A stretch of 64,000 bases of DNA from Nocardioides oleivorans (GCF_004137255.1 NZ_SDWT01000001.1:2046001-2110000), one strand, 5' to 3'. Shown: positions 20,608-28,435, counted from the first letter of the stretch. A program made the numbers and translations. Notes: generated by a model not told the origin, from the sequence alone.

Positions 20608-21480
20608 ATGGACCCGGTCGAGGCGCTGCGCGAGCTGGGCGGTGTTGCGACCTTCGGCGAGCTCGTCGCCTGCACCACGCGAGCCGAGCTCGAGCGTGCC
20701 ATCGGCCGGGGCCACGTCCGCAAGCCTCGACACAACCGGTACTGCCTCGCCGACGCCGATGCGACGAGGCAGGCCGTCGCCGCGACGGGTGGCACGGCCT
20801 CGCACCGGAGCGCGGCGCAGGAGTTCGGCTGGAAGCTGAAGCACGATCCGCCCAGGCCCTGCATCACCCTGCCGCGCAGCGCCCGCAAGCCTCCCGGGCG
20901 CTTCGAGCTCCACTGGGCCGACCTCTCTGATCGCGAGCGTCGTCGCAACGTGACCTCCAGGACGCGCACGGTCATCGACTGCGCCCGGTCCTACGACTTC
21001 GATGTCGCGCTCTCCGTCGCCGACTCTGCGCTGCGAGAGGGCATCCTCGACCAGGACGACCTGGTCCTCGCTGCCGCCCGCAGCCCACGCACGGGTCGCG
21101 CGCGGGCACAGAGAGTCGCGAGGCACGCCTCACGTCTGAGGGCGAACCCCTTCGAGTCCTGCCTGTACGCCATCGCGATCACCGTCCCGGGGCTGGACGT
21201 GAGGGCCCAAGGGCACGTGCCCGGGGTGGGTTTCGTCGACCTCCTCGATCGAGTGCTCGGCATCGTGATCGAGGCGGAGTCGCTCGAGCACCACTGGACG
21301 AAGGCAGGACTCCAGCGCGATGTCGATCGCTACACGAGCGCGGCCCGGCTCGGTCTGGTCGTGCTTCGGTTCACCTGGACCGACGTGATGCTCCATCCGG
21401 ACCAGGTCGCCTTGGCCATGTCCGAGGTCGTCCAGTGGCGCACCATGCAGGCAGTCGGGCGGCACGGCCTCGCTGCGTGA
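20608..21480 (+). CDS. AbiEi-like winged-helix / DUF559 endonuclease-fold protein, second copy
   Basis: 290 aa, paralogue of the gene at 1723-2562 with the same opening plan (MDPVEALRELGGVA). The N-terminal part is winged-helix-like (AIGRGHVRKPRHNRYCLAD). The middle holds the shared RTVIDCARSYDFDVALSVADSAL block. The C-terminal nuclease-like part has NPFESCLYAIAI, VGFVDLLDR, IEAESLEHH and LVVLRFTWTDVMLHPDQV. It is flanked by 20-bp inverted repeats and separates two genes whose 3' ends would otherwise face each other. No toxin partner is present and the function is unknown. Confidence 0.7.
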   Translation: MDPVEALRELGGVATFGELVACTTRAELERAIGRGHVRKPRHNRYCLADADATRQAVAATGGTASHRSAAQEFGWKLKHDPPRPCITLPRSARKPPGRFELHWADLSDRERRRNVTSRTRTVIDCARSYDFDVALSVADSALREGILDQDDLVLAAARSPRTGRARAQRVARHASRLRANPFESCLYAIAITVPGLDVRAQGHVPGVGFVDLLDRVLGIVIEAESLEHHWTKAGLQRDVDRYTSAARLGLVVLRFTWTDVMLHPDQVALAMSEVVQWRTMQAVGRHGLAA

Positions 21481-21501
21481 GCGTGGGAGCAGACCGGGCT
21501 A

Positions 21502-21521
21502 CCGAACTGCCTTCGTGGTGC
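21502..21521. repeat. Right arm of the 20-bp inverted repeat
   Basis: CCGAACTGCCTTCGTGGTGC lies 3 bp before the stop of the folP-like gene. It pairs with 20475-20494 at 18 of 20 bases. Confidence 0.75.
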
Positions 21522-21524
21522 CGG

Positions 21525-22427
21525 TCAGCGGACCTCGAGCATCTCCAGGCCCCGGAGGACGACCCGCAGGTGCGCGACCTCGTGGATCCGGAGGAGGTGG
21601 GTGCCGCCGAGGGCGGCGAACATGGCGTAGAAGCCCTCGGCCTTGCGGAACTGGTCGCCGAAGATGTCGTAGGTGTGGGGGACCACGTTGCAGACGGGTA
21701 CGCCGAGGGGGCGCAGCCGGAAGGTCTGGGTCAGCACCCGGGTCTGGTGGCGCGAACGCGTCATGGGGTCCATCAGGTTGCCGTAGACGAAGCCCATGCC
21801 GGGGTCGACGACCACCTTGTCCACGCCGAGCTCGCGGGCGCGCGCGAGACGCGGCGTGAAGTGGTCGACGAGCACCGGGATGGGGTCGGCGTCGGGCGGG
21901 ACGTCGGAGATCTCGCGGACGTTGGCGGTCTCGCCGAAGCACATCACGACGGCGGCGTCGTACTCCGCGGCGAGGGTGAGCATCTCCTCCTCGTGCTGGC
22001 GCCCGGTCATGTTGAGCACGCGGGCACCGGCGTCGAGGCAGGCGCGGACCACTTCGGGCTCGTAGGTCTCGACGGAGACGACCGCGTCCTGGACGAGGCC
22101 CTTCACGGCCGGCACGAGCATCGCGACCTGGTCCTCGGGCGAGACCCGGAGCGTCCCCTCGTTGCTCGACTCGGCGCCGAGGTCGATCACCTGGGCACCC
22201 TGGGCCGCCTGGATCCGGCCCATCCGGACGGCGTCCTCCGGGCTGGTGGCGACGCTCTCCTGGTAGCTCGAGTCGCGCGAGAGGTTCACGCAGCCCATGA
22301 GCGTGACCGGGCCGTCGCCGATGGAGACGGGGCCGTGCGGACCGTCGATGACGACCGGGGCGACCGGGCTCGCCCAGTCGTCGCCATGGGCGTTCTGGAG
22401 GGCGGCCAGGTCGGCGAGCGTGATCAC
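21525..22427 (-). CDS. Dihydropteroate synthase-like pterin-binding TIM-barrel protein
   Basis: 300 aa from a GTG. The DHPS fold is clear: MGCVNLSRDSSYQESV, IDLGAESSNEG, VSVETYEPEVVRACLDAG, VVDPGMGFVYG and LLRIHEV. Key residues differ from true FolP: NVTPDSF has become NLSRDSS, and the SRKSMI segment with the pterin-binding Lys is replaced by CNVVPHTYD. It is probably not the folate-pathway enzyme but a pterin- or corrinoid-type relative; the reaction is unknown. It is divergent from a RibD-type reductase with a 17-bp spacer. Confidence 0.75.
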   Translation of the reverse strand: MITLADLAALQNAHGDDWASPVAPVVIDGPHGPVSIGDGPVTLMGCVNLSRDSSYQESVATSPEDAVRMGRIQAAQGAQVIDLGAESSNEGTLRVSPEDQVAMLVPAVKGLVQDAVVSVETYEPEVVRACLDAGARVLNMTGRQHEEEMLTLAAEYDAAVVMCFGETANVREISDVPPDADPIPVLVDHFTPRLARARELGVDKVVVDPGMGFVYGNLMDPMTRSRHQTRVLTQTFRLRPLGVPVCNVVPHTYDIFGDQFRKAEGFYAMFAALGGTHLLRIHEVAHLRVVLRGLEMLEVR

Positions 22428-22444
22428 GGTGCAACAGTAGGCGC
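22428..22444. promoter_or_regulatory. 17-bp divergent promoter between folP-like and ribD-like genes
   Basis: The full spacer is GGTGCAACAGTAGGCGC. On the minus strand TACTGT (22439-22434) ends 6 nt before the folP-like GTG. On the plus strand AACAGT (22433-22438) ends 6 nt before the reductase GTG. The two boxes overlap. Length and first seven bases match the dtd/BKACE spacer. Confidence 0.5.
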
Positions 22445-23122
22445 GTGACCGAGCGACTCAAGATCCAGCAGCTGGCCGACCTCTCCGACGACGACCTGCG
22501 CGACGCCTACGCTCCGATGGGCGATCCGTGGCTCCGCGTGAACTTCGTCAGCACCGTCGACGGGGCCGCCACCGGCTCCGACGGGTTGAGCAAGAGCATC
22601 AACGACGACGCCGACGCCCGGGTCTTCGACGCCCTGCGGGCGAGGGCCCACTGCCTGGTGGTCGGCGCGGGCACCCTCCGCGACGAGGAGTACGACGTCC
22701 CGCGCGTGCCGGTCGTGGTCGTGAGCCGATCGGCCGACGTCCCGCCGAACCTGCGCGAGGCCCCCAGTGGGCGCGTGCTGATGGCGACGGTCGAGACCTC
22801 CGACGGCCTGTCCGAGGCGCGCTCGGCCCTGGGCGAGGAGAACGTGCTGGTGCTCGGGCGCGAGGAGATCGACTTCGTCGAGCTCAAGCAGCAGCTGGCC
22901 GCCCGTGGCTGGACCGAGCAGCTCTGCGAGGGAGGGCCCTCCCTCTTCGCCGACCTGCTGGCCGCCGGTGTCGTCGACGAGCTGTGCTGGACCGTCGTGC
23001 CACGGCTCATCGGTGGGGACGGCCCGCGCATCGCGACCGGGGCCGAGGTGGACGTGGCGCTGCGTCCCGCCCTGCTGCTCGAGCAGGACGGGACGCTGCT
23101 GGGACGCTGGCTCGTCGGCTGA
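22445..23122 (+). CDS. RibD C-terminal / pyrimidine reductase-family protein
   Basis: 225 aa from a GTG. It is a DHFR-like RibD_C fold: WLRVNFVSTVDGAATGSDGL, RAHCLVVGAGTLRDEEYDVP, QLCEGGPSLFADLLAAGVVD and CWTVVPRLIGGDGPRI. RibD C-terminal domains reduce the ribosyl group of a pyrimidine with NADPH in riboflavin or deazaflavin-related synthesis. No deaminase domain is attached and no rib operon is near, so the substrate is open. It shares a 17-bp bidirectional spacer with the pterin-binding homologue, hinting at joint regulation. Confidence 0.85.
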   Translation: MTERLKIQQLADLSDDDLRDAYAPMGDPWLRVNFVSTVDGAATGSDGLSKSINDDADARVFDALRARAHCLVVGAGTLRDEEYDVPRVPVVVVSRSADVPPNLREAPSGRVLMATVETSDGLSEARSALGEENVLVLGREEIDFVELKQQLAARGWTEQLCEGGPSLFADLLAAGVVDELCWTVVPRLIGGDGPRIATGAEVDVALRPALLLEQDGTLLGRWLVG

Positions 23123-23159
23123 CGGCGGATGGGCGACGCATGGATCGTCCCGCCCGGGC

Positions 23160-23687
23160 TCAGTCCGGCAGGGCCGCCAGCAGGGCGTCGTTGAAGGCGG
23201 GGATGTCGTCGGGGTTGCGGCTGGTGATCAGGTTGCCGTCGACGACGACCTCCTCGTCCACCCACTCGCCACCGGCGTTGCGGATGTCGGTCTGCAGGCT
23301 CGGCCAGCTGGCGAGCCGCTTTCCCCGGACGCGGTCGGCCTCGACCAGGGTCCACGGCGCGTGGCAGATCGCCGCGACGGGCTTGCCCGAGTCGACGAAG
23401 TCGCGGATGAACGCGACCGCGTCCTCGTCTGCTCGCAGGGCGTCGGGGTTGGCGACGCCGCCGGGCAGGACGAGGGCGTCGTAGTCGCCGATCGACACGT
23501 CGCTGACGCGGCGGTCGATCCGCTGGGTGCTGGACTTGTCGAGGTGCTCGAAGAGCTGGACGTCGCCCTCGTCGAGCGAGACGAGCTCGGCGGTGTGCCC
23601 GGCGTCGACGACGGCCTGCCACGGCTTCGTCAGCTCGACCTCCTCGACGCCCTCGGATGCGGTCAGGAATGCGATGCGCTTGGACAT
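23160..23687 (-). CDS. PfpI/DJ-1 family glutamine-amidotransferase-like protein
   Basis: 175 aa. The nucleophile elbow AICHAPWTLVEAD holds Cys at about residue 109. The start is KRIAFLTASEGVEEVELTKP with the family Glu, and DALVLPGGVANPDALR precedes. These cytoplasmic proteins are linked to protein repair, deglycation or general stress; activity of individual members is debated. It is monocistronic and convergent with the RibD-like gene. Confidence 0.9.
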   Translation of the reverse strand: MSKRIAFLTASEGVEEVELTKPWQAVVDAGHTAELVSLDEGDVQLFEHLDKSSTQRIDRRVSDVSIGDYDALVLPGGVANPDALRADEDAVAFIRDFVDSGKPVAAICHAPWTLVEADRVRGKRLASWPSLQTDIRNAGGEWVDEEVVVDGNLITSRNPDDIPAFNDALLAALPD

Positions 23688-23781
23688 GCCCCCACGCTCG
23701 CTCGCCCGGTCGCGGCCGACAACACACGTCGGGGTGAGGCAACTCTCCCGCCCGGCCCCTGCCTCGGTCCGGTGGGAGCGC

Positions 23782-23787
23782 TAGCGT
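23782..23787 (+). promoter_or_regulatory. Leaderless -10 element of the F420 reductase gene
   Basis: TAGCGT ends 7 nt before the GTG at 23795. Confidence 0.6.
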
Positions 23788-23794
23788 CGGCCGG

Positions 23795-24472
23795 GTGAGC
23801 GAATCCGACGAGACCTCCCCGCTGTCCGACCTGACCATCGCCGTCCTCGGCGGCACTGGACCCCAGGGCCGCGGGCTCGCCCGGCGCTTCGCCACCGCAG
23901 GCCTGGACGTCGTGCTCGGGTCGCGGGACGCGTCCCGCGCTGCCTCGACGGCCGAGACCCTGGCCGCGGTCGGCCGGGTCCGGGGGGCCAGCAACGCGGA
24001 GGCTGCGGCGGCCGGCGACATCGTGCTGGTCGTCGTACCGTGGGACGGGCACGCGGAGCTGCTCGCCTCGCTCGTGGACGTGCTCGCGGACAAGGTCGTC
24101 GTCGACTGCGTGAACCCGCTGGGCTTCGACAAGCAGGGGGCCTACGCGCTGCCGGTCGAGCAGGGTTCGGCCACCCAGCAGGCCGCCGCGATCCTCACGC
24201 GCTCGCGCGTCGTCGGAGCGTTCCACAACGTCAGCGCCGTGCTGCTCGAGGACCCGGAGGTGGAGCGGGTCGACACCGACGTGCTCGTGCTCGGCGACGA
24301 CCGGGAGGCCACCGACCTCGTCCAGGCGCTCGCCGACGTGGTGCCCGGCATGCGGGGTCTCTTCGGCGGCCGGCTGCGCAACGCCCACCAGGTCGAGGCC
24401 TTCACCGCCAACCTGATCTCGGTCAACCGGCGCTACAAGGCACATGCCGGGCTGCGGGTCACCGACGTCTGA
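23795..24472 (+). CDS. NADPH-dependent F420 reductase
   Basis: 225 aa from a GTG. The NADP site TIAVLGGTGPQGRGLARRFA is at about residues 14-33, with GSRD after strand 2. VVVPWDGHAELLASL, CVNPLGFDKQG and VVGAFHNVSAVLLEDP are F420H2:NADP oxidoreductase blocks. It moves hydride between NADPH and the deazaflavin F420, supplying F420H2 for actinobacterial reductases. It is convergent with an acyl-CoA dehydrogenase gene, with 9 bp between stops. Confidence 0.9.
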   Translation: MSESDETSPLSDLTIAVLGGTGPQGRGLARRFATAGLDVVLGSRDASRAASTAETLAAVGRVRGASNAEAAAAGDIVLVVVPWDGHAELLASLVDVLADKVVVDCVNPLGFDKQGAYALPVEQGSATQQAAAILTRSRVVGAFHNVSAVLLEDPEVERVDTDVLVLGDDREATDLVQALADVVPGMRGLFGGRLRNAHQVEAFTANLISVNRRYKAHAGLRVTDV

Positions 24473-24481
24473 GGCCCTCCC

Positions 24482-25642
24482 TCAGGCGATCTGCCCGTTG
24501 TTGTCCTTCGCCAACGAGCGGGAGATGACCATCCGCTGGATCTGGTTGGTGCCCTCGAAGATCTGCATCACCTTCGCCTCGCGCATGTAGCGCTCGACGG
24601 GGAAGTCGCGGGTGTAGCCGTAGCCGCCGAGGACCTGGACGGCGTCGGTGGTGACCTTCATGGCGTTGTCGGTGGCGACGAGCTTGGCCACCGAGGCCTC
24701 GCGGGAGAACGGCAGCCCGGCGTCGCGCAGGCGCGCGGCGTGGAGCATCGTCGCGCGGGCGGAGATGATCGCGGCCTCCATGTCGGCGAGCACGAAGGCC
24801 AGGCCCTGGTGGTCGATGATCCTGGTGCCGAAGGTCTCGCGCTCGCGGGCGTACGCCGTCGCCGCGTCGAGGGCGCCCTGGGCGAGCCCGGTCGCCACCG
24901 CGGCGATGCCGAGGCGCCCGGAGTCGAGCCCGGCGAGCGCGATCTTGAGGCCCTCTCCCTCGGCGCCGAGCCGGCGCTCGACGGGGATCCGGACGTTGTC
25001 GAAGCGCATCGTCGCGGTGGCCGAGCCGGTGAGCCCCATCTTGCGCTCGGGCGGGTCGGCCGACAGCCCCTCGGCATCGGCCGGGACGAGGAAGCACGAG
25101 ATCCCGTTGCGGTCGTCGGAGGTCCGGGCCATCACCTTGTAGAAGTCGGCGTGCCCGCCGTGGGTGGTCCAGGCCTTGGCGCCGTTGATGACGTAGGAGT
25201 CGCCGTCGAGGCGGGCGGTCGTCCGCATCGCGGCGGGGTCGGAGCCCGCGTGCGGCTCGGAGAGGCAGTAGGCGCCCAGCAGGTCGCCGGAGAGCATGCC
25301 GGGGAGCCACTCCGCGCGCTGCTCGTCGGTGCCGTAGTAGGCCAGGCCGAAGCAGGAGAGCGCGTGCACCGAGACGCCGACGCCGACGGAGGCCCAGACG
25401 GCGCCGATCTCCTCGAGCACCTGGAGGTAGACCTCGTAGGGCTGCTCGCCGCCGCCGTGCTCCTCGGGGTACGGCAGCGACAGCAGGCCCGCCTGCCCGA
25501 GCATCGCGAAGACGTCGCGCGGGAAGGTCTCGGTCGCCTCGGCCTCCGCCGAGCGCGGCGCGAGCTCCTTGGTCGCGATCTCGCGGGTCAGGGCGAGCAG
25601 GTCGCGAGCCTCGTCGGTGGGCAGCTGGCGGCGTGCGGTCAT
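24482..25642 (-). CDS. Acyl-CoA dehydrogenase
   Basis: 386 aa, normal ACAD length. The FAD/substrate motifs YCLSEPHAGSD and AKAWTTHGG are near residues 130-175. ERKMGLTGSATATMRFDNVR, TFGTRIIDHQGLAFVLADME and QVLGGYGYTRDFPVERYMRE follow. The catalytic Glu is in QIFEGTNQIQRMVISR near the C-terminus. It oxidises a short- or medium-chain acyl-CoA, passing electrons to ETF. No beta-oxidation partner is adjacent. The start is supported by a leaderless TAACGT box. Confidence 0.95.
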   Translation of the reverse strand: MTARRQLPTDEARDLLALTREIATKELAPRSAEAEATETFPRDVFAMLGQAGLLSLPYPEEHGGGEQPYEVYLQVLEEIGAVWASVGVGVSVHALSCFGLAYYGTDEQRAEWLPGMLSGDLLGAYCLSEPHAGSDPAAMRTTARLDGDSYVINGAKAWTTHGGHADFYKVMARTSDDRNGISCFLVPADAEGLSADPPERKMGLTGSATATMRFDNVRIPVERRLGAEGEGLKIALAGLDSGRLGIAAVATGLAQGALDAATAYARERETFGTRIIDHQGLAFVLADMEAAIISARATMLHAARLRDAGLPFSREASVAKLVATDNAMKVTTDAVQVLGGYGYTRDFPVERYMREAKVMQIFEGTNQIQRMVISRSLAKDNNGQIA

Positions 25643-25649
25643 GTGGCGG

Positions 25650-25655
25650 ACGTTA
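25650..25655 (-). promoter_or_regulatory. Leaderless -10 element of the acyl-CoA dehydrogenase gene
   Basis: Minus-strand TAACGT ends 7 nt before the ATG at 25642. Confidence 0.6.
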
Positions 25656-25677
25656 CCCGCGCCCTCCCCGGGACGGT

Positions 25678-26736
25678 TCAGGCCGGGGGCCGCACCATGC
25701 CCGCCTCGGCCATCACCGCGAGGGCGTCGGCGACGAGCGCGGCTGCCTCCGGGTGAGCACCCCAGAGGGCCTCCGCCTCGGCGACGAGGTCGTCGACCGT
25801 GGCCGGGTCGGCCAGGGCCAGCCAGACCACGACGCCGAGGCCCGCGAGGACGTGGACCCGGTCGTCGACCATCAGCACGAGCTCGTCGTCGTACTCCACC
25901 GCGTCGCGCCACGCGGCACGCGTCCAGGCGCCCGGTGCGGGCTCGCCCGCGTCGGCGCCGGGGTGGTGCAGGCGGGCCGGCGGCGGCTGGCCCTCGAGGT
26001 CGAGCAGGCCGACGAGGTCGTCGAGCCAGTCCTCGAGCTCGACGTACTTCAGGCTCCACACGCCGCCGCACGCGTCGATCGTGTCGGCGAGCCGCAGGAT
26101 CGGGTGCTCGAGCTGCACGAGCGAGGACGTCTGCTCGACGATCTCGGCGATCGCGTGGGCCTGGTCGAGGGGCACGAGGCCGTCGTCGTCGAGGCCGCGG
26201 TGGAGCAGCACGATGCGGTGCAGCCACGCCTGGTCGGGTGCACGGACGAGGTCGAGCTCGTCGGGGGAGAGCGACTCCTTGTGCAGCGGCACGAGTGGAT
26301 CGGTGATGACCGACAGGGGCTTGGCGTGCGCGTGCACGCCGAGCAGCTCGTCGATCGAGGTGGTCTCGTCCGAGACGTATCCCAGGCGCGAGGCCAGCAG
26401 GCGGATCGCGGTGGTCTTGCCCGAGCCCGACGGGCCGATCACCGTCAGCACCCGGCCCTCGTCGTCGGCGACCGCGCCCGCGTGCAGGTTGATCCGCCGG
26501 CCGGCGGTGGCGTCGAGGGCGGCCATCGTCACGCGGGTCGTGATCGCGTAGTCGTGGGCCACGTCGTCGGCCGAGGCGATCTCGCTGACGTCGATCGAGG
26601 TGGTCGGGGGCTCGTCGGTGAGCGCGCGGCTCCACTGGTGCCGCAGCCGCCGCGCCGCGTCTCCCGTGGCGGGGATCCCGACCGGCACCCCGAGGGCGCG
26701 CACGACGACCTCGTCCGGCTGGCCCACGTCAGTCAC
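25678..26736 (-). CDS. HprK-like P-loop kinase fused to a PqqD/RRE-like domain
   Basis: 352 aa from a GTG. Residues ~75-130 hold an HPr-kinase-type nucleotide fold: NLHAGAVADDEGRVLTVI, the P-loop GPSGSGKTT and LGYVSDETTSI. Residues ~265-350 look like a PqqD winged helix (WRDAVEYDDELVLMVDDR, VVWLALADPATVDDLVAEAE, VMAEAGMVRP). PqqD-type RRE domains bind peptide substrates in RiPP pathways. HprK-related kinases with PqqD proteins and nucleotidyltransferases recur in exopolysaccharide loci of other phyla. Here all three occur within 2.7 kb, next to a tyrosine kinase. The substrate is unknown. Confidence 0.75.
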   Translation of the reverse strand: MTDVGQPDEVVVRALGVPVGIPATGDAARRLRHQWSRALTDEPPTTSIDVSEIASADDVAHDYAITTRVTMAALDATAGRRINLHAGAVADDEGRVLTVIGPSGSGKTTAIRLLASRLGYVSDETTSIDELLGVHAHAKPLSVITDPLVPLHKESLSPDELDLVRAPDQAWLHRIVLLHRGLDDDGLVPLDQAHAIAEIVEQTSSLVQLEHPILRLADTIDACGGVWSLKYVELEDWLDDLVGLLDLEGQPPPARLHHPGADAGEPAPGAWTRAAWRDAVEYDDELVLMVDDRVHVLAGLGVVVWLALADPATVDDLVAEAEALWGAHPEAAALVADALAVMAEAGMVRPPA

Positions 26737-26742
26737 GTCCCC

Positions 26743-26752
26743 ACCCTAGGGT
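26743..26752. promoter_or_regulatory. Palindromic bidirectional -10 between the HprK-like and vanZ genes
   Basis: ACCCTAGGGT is a perfect 10-bp palindrome containing TAGGGT on both strands. The plus copy (26747-26752) ends 6 nt before the vanZ GTG at 26759. The minus copy (26748-26743) ends 6 nt before the kinase GTG at 26736. Only 22 bp separate the two start codons, so both transcripts should be leaderless and share one melting site. Confidence 0.65.
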
Positions 26753-26758
26753 GTCCGC

Positions 26759-27172
26759 GTGGGCTGGATGCGTGACCGTCGGGTGCTGGCCGTCCTCGCA
26801 GCGGCGTACGTCGTCGCGCTGGCCGTGCTGGTCGGCGGCCCGTGGGGCTGGGCGCTGAACCGGCTGACGGTCCGGCTCTACGTCCTCTTCCGCTACGAGG
26901 TGCCGATCGCGCCCGACTGGGCGCTGCCGGAGCACTACGGCGTGCTGCTCAACGTGGTGCTGTTCGTGCCGGTGGGCGCCGCGCTGGTGCTGGTCATCAG
27001 GCGCCCCTGGTGGTGGGCGACCGCGGTCGCGGCCGTGGCGTCGGGGGCGATCGAGGCGGTGCAGGGGCTGTTCCTGGCCCGGGAGGCGAGCTGGCTCGAC
27101 GTCGCCGCGAACACGACGGGTGCGCTCGTCGGCGCGGTCGTCAGCGCTCTTCTTCGGCGGCGAGCCGGATGA
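26759..27172 (+). CDS. VanZ-family membrane protein
   Basis: 137 aa from the GTG 6 nt after the palindromic -10; an ATG at 26768 is an alternative. It has four hydrophobic segments, with the VanZ blocks LLNVVLFVPVGAALVLV, EAVQGLFLAREASWLDVAAN and TTGALVGAVV. VanZ-like proteins are small membrane proteins of uncertain function, named after a teicoplanin-resistance accessory gene; resistance should not be assumed. Its last 32 bp overlap the convergent PqqD gene. Confidence 0.85.
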   Translation: MGWMRDRRVLAVLAAAYVVALAVLVGGPWGWALNRLTVRLYVLFRYEVPIAPDWALPEHYGVLLNVVLFVPVGAALVLVIRRPWWWATAVAAVASGAIEAVQGLFLAREASWLDVAANTTGALVGAVVSALLRRRAG

Positions 27173-27434
27173 TCACGAGCTGGTCGACCAGGTCGAACAC
27201 GTCGTCCTTGATGTCCCCGGCGTCGGTCGCGGACAGCTCGGCGGCGCGCGCGGTGATCTCCTCGATGGTCCCGCCCTCGGCGAGCGCGAGCCACACGATG
27301 CACCCCGATCCCTCGAGCAGGATCGGCGGGCCACCGGGCACGCGTGTCATGTAGGCCATCGGCAGGTCGCCGCCGTCGAGGTCGTCCTGGCTGACCCAGG
27401 CGACGTCGTCGGCGATCCGGTAGTGCATCGTCAT
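27141..27434 (-). CDS. Stand-alone PqqD-family (RRE-like) protein
   Basis: 97 aa. It fits the PqqD winged helix: a start like YRIADDVAWVSQDDL, then PPILLEGSGCIVWLALAEGG, TIEEITARAAEL and DIKDDVFDLVDQLVIIRL. PqqD proteins recognise leader peptides for modifying enzymes. It overlaps the upstream nucleotidyltransferase stop by 4 bp (ATGA), so the two are co-translated. It resembles the C-terminal domain of the HprK-like protein 0.4 kb away. No obvious precursor peptide or radical SAM enzyme is nearby. Confidence 0.8.
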   Translation of the reverse strand: MTMHYRIADDVAWVSQDDLDGGDLPMAYMTRVPGGPPILLEGSGCIVWLALAEGGTIEEITARAAELSATDAGDIKDDVFDLVDQLVIIRLAAEEER

Positions 27435-28327
27435 GGCTGTCCCACCCGCGCCCGCACGCGTGACCGCACCTCGTTGCGCAGCTTGTGCAGCCGCTCGCGC
27501 TGCTTGGCGCGGATCTCCTCCTTGGTCGGCGGGCGGCCCAGCTCCATGCGGAGGTGGTCCTGGTTGACGCGCATCGCAGCGGTCAGGAGGTGCGACTTGG
27601 CCTTCACGCCCCGGGCGGCGGCCCACCGCGCCCGCCACTCGTCGATCCGGGTGCCGCCGTGGACGAAGTGGCGCCACAGGAGGTACGTCGGGTCGTCGCG
27701 GTGCTGCTCCAGCTCACCGATGCCGGCGGCGAGCGCCACCTCCGCGCCGAGCTCGACCGCGAGGGCACGGACGGCAGCCTGCTCGTCGGGACCAGCCGCC
27801 TCCCACGCGTGCTGCACGTCGGTCGTGCCGCCGGAGCGGGCCGAGTGGAGCACCAGGATCAGGCGCTGGGCGGCCACCCCGGGGACGGGGCAGGGGCGGT
27901 GCGCGATCGGGTGCTGGACCAGGTCGCGGGCGAAGATGTCGTAGGCCCGCTCGGCCTCGACCGTCACGCCCGGCCAGTGGAGGTGCACGTCGACCCAGCC
28001 CCAGTCGTCGTGCCACCAGTTCGCGGCGTGGGCGAAGACCGAGCCGGTGGCGAAGGTCGTGCGCTGCTCCCAGCCGATCGACTCCAGTGCGGTGACCAGC
28101 GCGGGGAGGTGGCTCGGGCGGACCAGGACGTCGACGTCGCTGGAGTGACGGCCGGGCTCGCGCAGCCCCGGGAGGACCGCCGGCCCCTTGAGGTGCAGGA
28201 GGTCGACGCCGTGCCGGTCGGCGAGCGCCTGGACGACGGTGTGGGACAGGTGGACGCGCGCCGCGATGGGGATCGCGCCGAGCGCATCGTCGGTGGGCTC
28301 CCCGTCCCTCTGGTCGTGCTCCTCCAC
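27431..28327 (-). CDS. Nucleotidyltransferase-fold protein (NTP_transf_5-like)
   Basis: 298 aa from a GTG with GGGAGG 5 nt upstream. A longer frame reaches 28444 but would overlap the divergent kinase start. The fold is seen in LLHLKGPAVLPGLREPG, HSSDVDVLVRPSHLPAL (the D-x-D metal pair) and WVDVHLHWPG. This family occurs with PqqD and HprK-like proteins in polysaccharide and lasso-peptide-type loci; the nucleotidyl acceptor is not known. The long C-terminal part is basic (KQRERLHKLRNEVRSRVRAR). It is coupled to the PqqD gene. Confidence 0.78.
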   Translation of the reverse strand: MEEHDQRDGEPTDDALGAIPIAARVHLSHTVVQALADRHGVDLLHLKGPAVLPGLREPGRHSSDVDVLVRPSHLPALVTALESIGWEQRTTFATGSVFAHAANWWHDDWGWVDVHLHWPGVTVEAERAYDIFARDLVQHPIAHRPCPVPGVAAQRLILVLHSARSGGTTDVQHAWEAAGPDEQAAVRALAVELGAEVALAAGIGELEQHRDDPTYLLWRHFVHGGTRIDEWRARWAAARGVKAKSHLLTAAMRVNQDHLRMELGRPPTKEEIRAKQRERLHKLRNEVRSRVRARVGQP

Positions 28328-28429
28328 GGTCACCTCCCGCCCGCGACTTCCTGCACGGGTCGTCGTTGCAGGTCCCATCGTGCCAGCACGCGTGTCGTCG
28401 TTTCGGTCGGTCCGCAGAGTTGGACGCCC

Positions 28430-28435
28430 TAGACT
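28430..28435 (+). promoter_or_regulatory. Leaderless -10 element of the tyrosine kinase gene
   Basis: TAGACT ends 7 nt before the ATG at 28443. Confidence 0.6.
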
